From NCBI GenBank assembly GCA_947378615.1, contig CANCKV010000009.1, positions 1-17,477 of the forward strand: a DNA stretch of 17,477 nt. Reading direction: 5' to 3'. Made by a program: the position numbers and the translations under genes. Below are positions 7,119 through 13,659 of the stretch, one piece after another. The notes under the pieces are model-generated. The model did not search any database and had not been told where the DNA came from. It saw only the letters and a program-made list of their open reading frames with translations. The stretch is from Chitinophagaceae bacterium (lineage in GTDB: Bacteria > Bacteroidota > Bacteroidia > Chitinophagales > Chitinophagaceae). The first letter of the stretch is position 1. Every line of letters begins with the position of its first letter.

Positions 7119-9266
7119 ATGTACAAGTTTATCCTAATTGCTGCTTTTATTGTCTTTGTTATTTCTGTTTCTGCACAAACTACCACTGCCGAAGAATATG
7201 ATTATCTCACAAGAGATTTCAAAAAGGATATGGCTAATGGGAAAAAGTTTCGAAAAGGATATGAACTTGACTCAATAAATGAAGTTTATCTTTCTAAAAG
7301 TTATGCCTATATCAAGAGATTCTATAAAATGGAGAGAAACAACAAAAGGAAAGTAGCTTATCTGATTGCCTATAAAAGTCCGATAGCAGATACTGAATAT
7401 TTCTGTTATCCTAATCCCTACTCTTTCGACGGATTTGTTCTTATGTATGTAAATCAGGTTTACCTGCATAATCCAAAAGACACTATAAGGCTGCAATGTA
7501 TCGACTCATTGACTTCTAAGCTAATCTATAGTTTTGATAATATAGCACAAATGAAATCGGAAGGGACAAATACTGATACGACTCAACCACAATTTATGGG
7601 TGGGGATAGAGGTTGGAATTTATACCTTCAAACTTCTGTTATTCATGATATTAAAGCAGCACCGTTGGGATTTTATAAAGTAAATGCGACTTATACTATC
7701 AATGAAAATGGGGAAATAACTGACGTTAAAGCACTTAATAGCCCTGGATTTGGAATGTCAGAAAATTTGGTGAATCTAATCAAGAAAAGTCCTGTTTGGA
7801 TACCTGCAACGTTTAACGGGAGGGGAATTAAATATAAAGGGTATGTAACTAAAACCTTTAGGGGTATTTTATCTAATGCTCACATTTTAGATAGCGTTAT
7901 CCATAGTAAGTGGAAACCACAAAATTATGATTCTTTATCTCCTCAAAAGCAATGGCAAACTTTTGTAATGAGAAATCTTGATGCTTCTATTCCATATAAG
8001 AATGGCGCACCTGCTGGAAAATACAAAGTCGATCTTTCTTTCTTTGTTAATGAGGATGGAAGTATTTCTGACGTAACAGCTGACAATGACCCTGGTTATG
8101 GCGCAAAAGAAGAATGTTTGAGAATGATGAAATACGCACCAAAAAAATCTCCCATATTAGTTAATGGTGTGGCTACAAGAGTTAAGGAAAATAAATCAAT
8201 TGTATTCGATGTTTCGGAAGAATCTACTCATAACAAAGATTATGAAAGGATATATACAAATGTGGAGGTTGAACCAACGTTTCCGGGTGGAAGCGACGCA
8301 TGGCATAAATATCTAGAAAAAAATCTGAATACTTCTATACCCACTAATAAGGGTGCTCCTCCAGGAAAATATACGGTGAATCTTAACTTTACTGTGTCGG
8401 CAGATGGAACCTTAAAAGATATTAATGCAAACCGTTCACCTTATGGAACAAGTGAAGAGGCATACCGGGTATTAAAAGCTGTACCACATTGGATTCCTGC
8501 AAAACTAGAGGGTAAAGATGTTGCGTATCGGACTAAAGAGGAAATCACATTTATTGTTCCTGAGGAAGAAAAAATTTTAAATGAGGATACAATCGTTGAC
8601 AAAGAACCTGAATTCCCAGGTGGACGTTGGGCATGGTCAACGTATCTATCTAAGAATTTGAATAGTAATGTACTTAAGGCAAATGGGGCTCCTGTGAGTT
8701 TGTACGATGTTGAATTATATTTTTTGGTTGATAAGGACGGCAGTATTAAATACGTACATGCGGATCCTTATTGTTATTATGGAACAGCTGAAGAAGCAAT
8801 TAGGGTATTAAAAAGTGGTCCAAAATGGATACCTGCGGTTAAAAATGGACAAAATGTTGCGAATAGAGTAGAAAAGACTATTCGATTTTATGTAGAAGCC
8901 GAAAGTCCTATAAAGAATACATTTAATCAAATTAATATCATGCAACAAGATGCTCATTTTCCTGGAGGATCTTATGCCTGGAAATATTATGTTGAGCGGA
9001 ACATAAAGAAAAACTTATCAAAAGAATATGGAGCAGCTCCAGGAATTTATACAGTAATGGTTTCGTTGTTGGTTGATAAGGAGGGTAATATTAATGATGT
9101 GAAAGCAGACCCTGCGCCTTATGGAATTGAGGCTGAAGCAATCAGGTTGATAAGCGAGGGACCTAACTGGATACCTGCCAAACAAAATAATAAAAATGTT
9201 GCTTCTAAGGTAAAGCTGTCTTTAACATTAATTATTAATGAGAATCATGGGTCGAAAGTACCCTAG
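7119..9266 (+). CDS. Secreted or periplasmic protein with five TonB-C-like domains
   Basis: The 715-residue protein opens with a signal peptide (hydrophobic 4-18, cleavage probably VSA-Q at 19/20) and has no later membrane segment. Residues 20-150 are a unique N-terminal region. Five tandem copies of a ~95-residue domain follow at about 157-249, 273-366, 385-481, 497-593 and 611-707. Each reads roughly as FPGG..AW..YL..NL, then GAP.G.Y.V...F.V..DG.I.DV.A, then YG..EEA.R.LK..P.WIPA..NG. That is the TonB C-terminal fold pattern common in Bacteroidota proteins. Copies 3-5 are the best kept; copy 2 has lost FPGG and WIPA. True TonB proteins have an N-terminal transmembrane anchor and one such domain, so this is not an energy-transducing TonB. 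A scaffold or cell-envelope binding role is a guess. It is transcribed alone. Confidence 0.82.
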   Translation: MYKFILIAAFIVFVISVSAQTTTAEEYDYLTRDFKKDMANGKKFRKGYELDSINEVYLSKSYAYIKRFYKMERNNKRKVAYLIAYKSPIADTEYFCYPNPYSFDGFVLMYVNQVYLHNPKDTIRLQCIDSLTSKLIYSFDNIAQMKSEGTNTDTTQPQFMGGDRGWNLYLQTSVIHDIKAAPLGFYKVNATYTINENGEITDVKALNSPGFGMSENLVNLIKKSPVWIPATFNGRGIKYKGYVTKTFRGILSNAHILDSVIHSKWKPQNYDSLSPQKQWQTFVMRNLDASIPYKNGAPAGKYKVDLSFFVNEDGSISDVTADNDPGYGAKEECLRMMKYAPKKSPILVNGVATRVKENKSIVFDVSEESTHNKDYERIYTNVEVEPTFPGGSDAWHKYLEKNLNTSIPTNKGAPPGKYTVNLNFTVSADGTLKDINANRSPYGTSEEAYRVLKAVPHWIPAKLEGKDVAYRTKEEITFIVPEEEKILNEDTIVDKEPEFPGGRWAWSTYLSKNLNSNVLKANGAPVSLYDVELYFLVDKDGSIKYVHADPYCYYGTAEEAIRVLKSGPKWIPAVKNGQNVANRVEKTIRFYVEAESPIKNTFNQINIMQQDAHFPGGSYAWKYYVERNIKKNLSKEYGAAPGIYTVMVSLLVDKEGNINDVKADPAPYGIEAEAIRLISEGPNWIPAKQNNKNVASKVKLSLTLIINENHGSKVP

Positions 9267-9370
9267 GCATTAAATATTAGTGGGAAATTGATGAAAAATA
9301 ATTGTCTAAAACCCAACAAACACAGGAATTACAAAGGCTTTAGAATGCTCGTCAAAAATCAGGTGTCATG

Positions 9371-9402
9371 CGCGTGAATCTATTTATGTGCTATGTAGTC
9401 AC
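9371..9402. repeat. Left copy of imperfect direct repeat flanking the sdpRI-like operon
   Basis: GCGCGTGAATCTATTTATG at 9371-9389 and the bases after it match 10597-10629 at about 24 of 33 positions in the same orientation, sharing TGAATC, ATTTATG and GCTAT exactly. The preceding GTCATGCGC (9365-9373) also occurs at 6997-7005, again followed by a TGAATCTA. Confidence 0.45.
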
Positions 9403-9500
9403 TTTTTCAAGGAAAAAAAATATTTCTCTTCTGTAGTTACAAATTTTCCAATGATTACTTACTATAAGTTTTCCCTTTTAAATAAATTTAAAAAAATATT

Positions 9501-9530
9501 TTGCTATTTAATTAGATATTTAGATATTTG
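9501..9530 (+). promoter_or_regulatory. Promoter of the sdpR/sdpI-like operon
   Basis: TTG at 9501-9503, a 19-bp spacer, and GATATTTG at 9523-9530 (one mismatch to the Bacteroidota -7 consensus TAnnTTTG). Transcription would begin near 9536, leaving a leader of about 30 nt before ATG 9567. The operator palindrome covers the -7 element. Confidence 0.6.
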
Positions 9531-9539
9531 TCTAAATAT
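9516..9539. promoter_or_regulatory. Operator palindrome for the ArsR/SdpR-like repressor
   Basis: ATATTTAGA (9516-9524) and TCTAAATAT (9531-9539) are perfect 9-bp inverted arms around TATTTG. A direct repeat TTAGATAT overlaps the left arm (9512-9519 and 9520-9527). It covers the predicted -7 element just ahead of the repressor gene, as expected for an autorepressor. Confidence 0.62.
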
Positions 9540-9566
9540 TTAATTCTGTATATCAAATACATACTA

Positions 9567-9818
9567 ATGAACGATATTTTTAAGGCAATGAATGACCCTG
9601 TTCGGAGAGAGATATTGACAATGCTTCGAAAATCAGATATGACTGCGGGTGATATTGCTGCAAACTTCGAGATGACGGCACCTAGCATATCACATCATCT
9701 TGATAAATTAAAACGAGCAGGTTTAGTGTCAACAGTAAAGCAAGGGCAATTTGTACTTTACTCTATTAACACAACTATAATTGATGATTTACTTCAATAT
9801 ATTTTACAATTTAAATAA
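9567..9818 (+). CDS. ArsR-family repressor, SdpR-like
   Basis: This is a small winged-helix repressor of 83 residues. I start at ATG 9567 (MNDIFKAMNDPVRREIL), since the upstream TTG at 9528 lies inside the operator and adds a non-conserved tail. MNDPVRREILTML opens the ArsR fold, DMTAGDIAANFEMTAPSISHHLDKLKRAGLV (residues about 24-54) is the helix-turn-helix with its recognition helix SISHHLDKL, and the wing VKQGQFVLYSIN follows. There are no Cys pairs of the metal-sensing ArsR type, so it is unlikely to sense metals. In Bacillus subtilis SdpR is an autorepressor of sdpRI that is inactivated when SdpI captures the SdpC toxin at the membrane. The neighbouring SdpI-type gene 7 bp downstream makes the same logic likely here, by inference. 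Confidence 0.88.
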   Translation: MNDIFKAMNDPVRREILTMLRKSDMTAGDIAANFEMTAPSISHHLDKLKRAGLVSTVKQGQFVLYSINTTIIDDLLQYILQFK

Positions 9819-9825
9819 TAAAACA

Positions 9826-10473
9826 ATGAAAAAAAACGTAAATGAAATTGTCTTATGGCTATTTATTACACTGCCATATTTGTATGTAGCCACTATTTGG
9901 AAGGCACTCCCACAAAAGGTTCCTACCCATTTTAATATAAATGGAATCGCTAATGATTGGTCCGACAAAAGCTTTTTATTATTTATCCCTTGTGGATTAG
10001 GTCTCTTTATGTATCTATTAATGATTGCAATTCCTAGTTTAGATCCTAAAAATAAATTATCACAGATGGAAAATAAATTCAATGCTATCAAGAATATCCT
10101 CGTGATTTTTATATCCATATTATCTATCTATCTCTTATATATCATTAAAGAGGGAAGCATCAAAAATCCAAATCTGATTATCACCTTATTAGGTGCTCTA
10201 TTTGTTGTACTTGGAAATTATATACAGACGATAAGACCTAATTATTTTATAGGAATACGCACTCCGTGGACACTAGAAAATGACATAGTATGGAAGAAAA
10301 CTCATCGATTTGGTGGAAGATTATGGATGATCGGAGGGCTTATAATTTCGTTAATTTCACTTTCCTTGAATAACAGTAACATGTGTACCATCGTAATGAT
10401 TGTTCTAATAGTAGTATTAGCATTTATACCTGTCATTTATTCATATAAGGTATTCAAGCAAGAACAGGTTTAA
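9826..10473 (+). CDS. SdpI/YhfL-type membrane protein (DUF1648 plus SdpI domain)
   Basis: The 215-residue protein has six predicted membrane segments at about 8-25, 49-70, 89-107, 116-134, 166-181 and 187-206. Between segments 1 and 2, LPQKVPTHFNINGIANDWSD (28-47) is the DUF1648 signature, and RTPWTLENDIVWKKTHRFGG (145-164) is the SdpI-family signature. In B. subtilis SdpI gives immunity to the SdpC killing peptide and signals to SdpR. Many SdpI homologues, however, sit in genomes with no SdpC, and none is visible here, so immunity to a peptide toxin is inferred only from family and operon. The start is ATG 9826, 7 bp after the repressor stop; an in-frame ATG at 9781 would overlap the repressor gene. 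Confidence 0.87.
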   Translation: MKKNVNEIVLWLFITLPYLYVATIWKALPQKVPTHFNINGIANDWSDKSFLLFIPCGLGLFMYLLMIAIPSLDPKNKLSQMENKFNAIKNILVIFISILSIYLLYIIKEGSIKNPNLIITLLGALFVVLGNYIQTIRPNYFIGIRTPWTLENDIVWKKTHRFGGRLWMIGGLIISLISLSLNNSNMCTIVMIVLIVVLAFIPVIYSYKVFKQEQV

Positions 10474-10596
10474 AAATAGCTGTAAGTTGGGAGTAATTTT
10501 TTTTGATACTGCTCAATTTTTAGAATAGATAAATTTTCCTAACTAGCGCAAGAAATTATATTGATTATAAGATACTGTTCGATAATTAGGAATCTA

Positions 10597-10629
10597 GCGT
10601 ATGAATCCATTTATGAGCTATCATATTAC
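10597..10629. repeat. Right copy of imperfect direct repeat flanking the sdpRI-like operon
   Basis: GCGTATGAATCCATTTATG and the following bases repeat the sequence at 9371-9402 in the same orientation, about 24 of 33 positions matching, so the two copies bracket the repressor-immunity cassette about 1.2 kb apart. Confidence 0.45.
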
Positions 10630-10667
10630 TAATCCAAGCATACAAAACATTTCTTTCATTAATAAAT

Positions 10668-10696
10668 TTCATGTCAATCACTATAAGGTATATTTG
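10668..10696 (+). promoter_or_regulatory. Candidate promoter ahead of small ORFs at 10715/10797
   Basis: TATATTTG at 10689-10696 is a perfect TAnnTTTG match; the -33 position holds TTC rather than TTG (10668-10670, 18-bp spacer). It lies 18 bp before the ATG at 10715. Confidence 0.4.
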
Positions 10697-10714
10697 TAAA
10701 CATATTATCGAAAA

Positions 10715-10819
10715 ATGATTACAATTGACTTTGAAGATACGTTTGAACCTATTGATGTTGCAGAAGATTTGTCCTTTATGACTTTTAATTGTTTTTATGA
10801 AAGAAAATGTACAAAATAA
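10715..10819 (+). CDS. Possible 34-residue acidic peptide
   Basis: The ORF encodes an acidic peptide beginning MITIDFEDTFEPIDVAEDL and ending FYERKCTK, with 8 Asp/Glu and 4 Lys/Arg among 34 residues. It follows a perfect -7 promoter element and overlaps the next ORF by 23 bp in another frame. I do not recognise it. It could be a leader peptide, a small partner of the next gene, or the first half of one gene split by a frameshift; the downstream frame is open back to 10782, so a single +1 change near 10782-10817 would join them. Confidence 0.35.
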   Translation: MITIDFEDTFEPIDVAEDLSFMTFNCFYERKCTK

Positions 10820-10991
10820 GATTAATAATATTCGCCAACTTGCAAAGGGTTCAGTAATAATTAGCAATCCAGGAGAAAGAAAATCTTTACAAAGCAATGA
10901 CAGTCTTTCAAAAGTGATTCGCAATCCACAAGAAGCAATCCTATTCTTTGCTGAGTTAAATGCTGTAATTTCTGTTTTAAATAAGCAATAG
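10797..10991 (+). CDS. Small unrecognised protein (64 aa)
   Basis: The 64-residue product is basic at the start and predicted mostly helical, with a last third (NPQEAILFFAELNAVISVL) that reads like a proper amphipathic helix. Together with the upstream promoter-like element and the overlapping acidic ORF this makes it more credible than a random ORF of this size. The two-small-gene layout resembles toxin-antitoxin or gene-leader pairs, but I see no family signature. It may instead be the second half of a frameshifted gene starting at 10715. Confidence 0.42.
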   Translation: MKENVQNKINNIRQLAKGSVIISNPGERKSLQSNDSLSKVIRNPQEAILFFAELNAVISVLNKQ

Positions 10992-11193
10992 TTTTATTGA
11001 CTTTAGTTCTTTTTCCCCATTAGCACAGGGCTTTAAAATCTACTAAATACTCAGGTCAAAAATAGGCTGCTTGTTTATGAGACCCTGCTTGGTCTTTTCG
11101 TTACTAAAGGCATCTATATCTGTTAATTTAGAAGGACTTAGAAGCACCTTTATAATAAAAGGTAAGTGTTCTTCCATTTTGCAAGGAAACATT

Positions 11194-12168
11194 CTACACC
11201 CCGAGATTTGATTTCAACTCAATCAAGAATGAACGGAACTTGTTGAGTGATTGACTTAATTCAAAGTGAATATCAGCTTGTTGCTTATTAGATTTCAAAT
11301 ATTCCTTTGCACCTTCCACACTAAACTTACGGTTTCTAAGTAAATGATGTATCAACTGTAAAGTTTTGACATCTTCAAAACGAAATAGCCTGTCACCTTT
11401 CCTTGTTTTCCTTGGTTTTAATACATCGAATTCATTTTCCCAATAACGAATCTGAGAGTTATTTACCCCAAACCAATCTGCCACTTCACTAATTCCGTGA
11501 TATAATTTCTTTTTTAAAGTTTCATCATCGGGAACATTCACTAAATCGACGGAACTATCAATTTCTTTAAAACTCTTACGTCCTCTCTTTCCCGGCGTAT
11601 TGATGGAAGAATAAGAAGTAGGCACCTCTTTTTTTACTAATTCCTGATTTGTACTTCCTTTCGGCCGTCCCTTCAATTTTACTAATATCTGAGTATCACT
11701 ATAAACTACCCTGTTTTCATCTTGTGTTTGATTCTCAACATTTGAAATTGTATTATTTTCAGTTACTTCTTCTTGTTTAGGCTGAATTACAGTGGTATGT
11801 TCATGTATTGTTTCTTTCTGAATGCTTTCATTTTCATTAATGACCTCATTTGAAGGTGTATCTGTAATTGTATCGTTCAAATTACCATCAATTTTATTTT
11901 CAGATACAACATCTTCAATAGCATCTAGATTGGTAATAGGATTAATTTCAATAATTGAATCAATAGTCGTATCTGTAATATCTTCTGTGATTGTAAAAGG
12001 AGAAAGTGGTTCAATGCTCTCTTCTTCCTTGAAAAGTGGAAATGATGGGGGCAATGCAGTAGCGTCAAATGTCTCCTGTTTTACAGAAGAATTGCTTCCA
12101 CTCGAAGATTTTTCCTTTTCAGGTATCGAGACAGGATTGCCCCATAAATCTAATTGTACATTTGCCAT
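11194..12168 (-). CDS. MerR-like transcriptional regulator with long disordered N-terminus
   Basis: The DNA-binding domain is at the C-terminal side: residues 221-292 read KLYHGISEVADWFGVNNSQIRYWENEF, then LKPRKTRKGDRLFRFEDV, the winged helix-turn-helix of the MerR family. It ends with a helix (SNKQQADIHFELSQSLNKF) that could form the usual dimer coil. Ordinary MerR proteins place this domain at the N-terminus. Here it is preceded by about 215 residues rich in Glu, Thr, Asn, Ser and Ile that look disordered, with two AT-hook-like basic motifs, LKGRPKG (165-171) and GKRGRK (193-198). No ligand or metal-binding domain is visible. Bacteroidota commonly carry one such MerR protein beside envelope genes; its target is unknown. 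It follows lpxD on the same strand after 140 bp and may be co-transcribed. Confidence 0.85.
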   Translation of the reverse strand: MANVQLDLWGNPVSIPEKEKSSSGSNSSVKQETFDATALPPSFPLFKEEESIEPLSPFTITEDITDTTIDSIIEINPITNLDAIEDVVSENKIDGNLNDTITDTPSNEVINENESIQKETIHEHTTVIQPKQEEVTENNTISNVENQTQDENRVVYSDTQILVKLKGRPKGSTNQELVKKEVPTSYSSINTPGKRGRKSFKEIDSSVDLVNVPDDETLKKKLYHGISEVADWFGVNNSQIRYWENEFDVLKPRKTRKGDRLFRFEDVKTLQLIHHLLRNRKFSVEGAKEYLKSNKQQADIHFELSQSLNKFRSFLIELKSNLGV

Positions 12169-12236
12169 GCTGTAAAAATAGCTATCCTCACTAAGTATTC
12201 AATCATTAAGAAAAAAACAAGGGTGTAAAACGGGAA

Positions 12237-12272
12237 CTTATTAACATTTTGTAATATGACAATGTCAATAAG
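12237..12272. repeat. Inverted repeat between lpxD and the MerR gene
   Basis: CTTATTAACATT (12237-12248) pairs with AATGTCAATAAG (12261-12272) at 11 of 12 positions across a 12-nt loop, 37 bp beyond the lpxD stop. No T run follows on the - strand, so a terminator is doubtful; a regulator site ahead of the MerR gene is equally possible. Confidence 0.45.
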
Positions 12273-12308
12273 TATGATTTTGAGAACCTTTAGTAGGTTT
12301 CTGAATTC

Positions 12309-13346
12309 CTATTTACCACTTTCTGCTATCTTTTTTTCTAATTCTCTAATACGTTTTTCCATCTCAGGCAATGTTCGGTAAATAACTTCAATGCGCTTTT
12401 GTTCCATATAATTGATTGCTGGATTCCCGGTGACAGAAGTATTTTCTACTTTAATGGATTTTGCTACACCACTCTTTCCATTAATCTTGGTTCCATCTGC
12501 AATACTAATATGACCTGCAATTCCTGCTTGACCACCAATCATAACATTGTTTCCAATTTTAGCACTTCCACTCACTCCTACTTGTGCTGCCATAACTGTA
12601 TTTTCTCCTATCTCGACATTATGGGCAATTTGAACCAAATTATCGAGTTTTACTCCCGTCCTAATAATAGTAGAACCCATTGTAGCTCTATCTATGGTGA
12701 CATTCGCTCCAATTTCGACAAGGTCTTCTATTATTACATTGCCAATCTGAGGTATTTTTTTATAACTACCATCTGTTAATGGAGCAAAACCAAATCCATC
12801 GCTACCAATCACACTTCCTGCATGAACCGTTACTGATTTTCCAATGACACAATCGTGATAAACGGTCACACTAGGATGCAAAACCGTATTATCGCCAATA
12901 GTAACATTTGCTCCGATAACAACTCCTGAATGAATTTTTACATTATTTCCAATCTTGACATGATTACCAATATAGGCAAAGGCAGCCACAAAAACCTTTT
13001 CACCTATCACAGCAGATTCTGCAATATAAGATGGCGTCTGAATGCCAACTAACTGTTGACTAACAATTTCGTCATACTTAATCATTAGAGTCGCAAAAGC
13101 TGAATAAGCATCTGGAACACGAAGAAGAGTGGCTGATACAGGTTCTCTTAATACCAAACTATCGTTTACAATGACTATTGAGGCACTTGTCTTATACAAA
13201 AACTCCTCATACTTTGGATTAGCCAAAAAGGCTAACTGCCCATCCTGCGCTTCTTCTATCTTTCCAAAACTAGCCACAGAAGCATTTTCATCTCCTTCAA
13301 TTCGGGCATTAATCATAAAGGCTATCTGGGTGGCAGTAAAACGCAT
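12309..13346 (-). CDS. lpxD: UDP-3-O-acylglucosamine N-acyltransferase (LpxD)
   Basis: LpxD adds the N-linked 3-hydroxyacyl chain from acyl-carrier protein to UDP-3-O-acylglucosamine, the third step of lipid A synthesis, as a cytoplasmic trimer. The 345-residue protein has the N-terminal uridine-binding domain (1-100, with [16 protein letters not shown]). About ten hexapeptide turns of a left-handed beta-helix follow (105-300, for example [14 protein letters not shown]), and the catalytic His242 lies in [11 protein letters not shown] (His239 in E. coli). A C-terminal helix [20 protein letters not shown] closes the trimer. It follows an HD phosphohydrolase gene on the same strand. In many Bacteroidota this pair continues into lpxC-fabZ and lpxA; here the next gene is a MerR-like regulator, so the lipid A cluster is broken at this point. 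Confidence 0.96.
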   Translation of the reverse strand: MRFTATQIAFMINARIEGDENASVASFGKIEEAQDGQLAFLANPKYEEFLYKTSASIVIVNDSLVLREPVSATLLRVPDAYSAFATLMIKYDEIVSQQLVGIQTPSYIAESAVIGEKVFVAAFAYIGNHVKIGNNVKIHSGVVIGANVTIGDNTVLHPSVTVYHDCVIGKSVTVHAGSVIGSDGFGFAPLTDGSYKKIPQIGNVIIEDLVEIGANVTIDRATMGSTIIRTGVKLDNLVQIAHNVEIGENTVMAAQVGVSGSAKIGNNVMIGGQAGIAGHISIADGTKINGKSGVAKSIKVENTSVTGNPAINYMEQKRIEVIYRTLPEMEKRIRELEKKIAESGK

Positions 13347-13659
13347 ATCTAAAAATCTTGTTCGTTAATAATATCAAGAAGATACCCTTTCATTCCATTT
13401 CTTTTGTTTCATAACTGAAATAAAGAATCAAAACAGAAAATATCCCATTCAAAACATAGTTGTTGCTATTTCTCTAATTGTGTGCATAAAAGTTTTTCGC
13501 TTAAAGAGTTTCATGGAGACACGAACCTCGGCAGTCTGTCTCGCGGCTTGTCCTCACGTAGCGAAAAACTTTTATGCACCCCTCTAATTTTAAATAATTA
13601 TTGTAATAAAATATTCTTCATACCTTATCCTGATACTTAATTATTTTCACTAGAACTTT
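13347..13659. other. Intergenic stretch between the HD gene and lpxD (313 bp)
   Basis: It is occupied mainly by the 102-bp MITE-like element and its target duplication. The ~125 bp nearest lpxD is AT-rich and may hold its promoter, but no well-spaced TTG/TAnnTTTG pair was found on the - strand. Confidence 0.5.
13472..13589. mobile_element. MITE-like element with 21-bp terminal inverted repeats and 8-bp target duplication
   Basis: The termini 13480-13500 and 13561-13581 are inverted repeats matching at 20 of 21 positions, with the inner 19 bp (GTGCATAAAAGTTTTTCGC and its reverse complement) perfect. Immediately outside, with no gap, CTCTAATT stands on both sides (13472-13479 and 13582-13589), an exact 8-bp direct repeat as left by transposition. 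The 60-bp interior has no ORF, is richer in G+C than its surroundings, and contains a small stem GAGACA/TGTCTC (13516-13521 and 13537-13542). It is a non-autonomous element; the parent family cannot be fixed from the ends alone (8-bp duplications are known for IS6, IS66, IS256 and IS1595 types). On RNA it would fold into a long hairpin between the HD gene and lpxD. Confidence 0.85.

Noticed and set aside
9528..9566. TTG start giving the ArsR-like repressor 13 extra residues
   Set aside because: The TTG is inside the operator and before the expected transcript start; the family normally begins at the MNDIFKAMNDP position.
11822..12175. 117-codon + strand ORF opposite the MerR-like gene
   Set aside because: It is antisense to the low-complexity N-terminal coding region; its Ser/Val/Ile run reflects the reverse complement of Glu/Thr/Asn codons.
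12399..12779. 126-codon + strand ORF antisense to lpxD
   Set aside because: It is a frame shadow of the repetitive hexapeptide coding region.
13501..13560. tRNA-like or riboswitch element in the hairpin interior
   Set aside because: A GGTTCG-like T-arm string appears on the - strand, but no acceptor, anticodon or D arms fit; terminal repeats plus target duplication explain the structure better.
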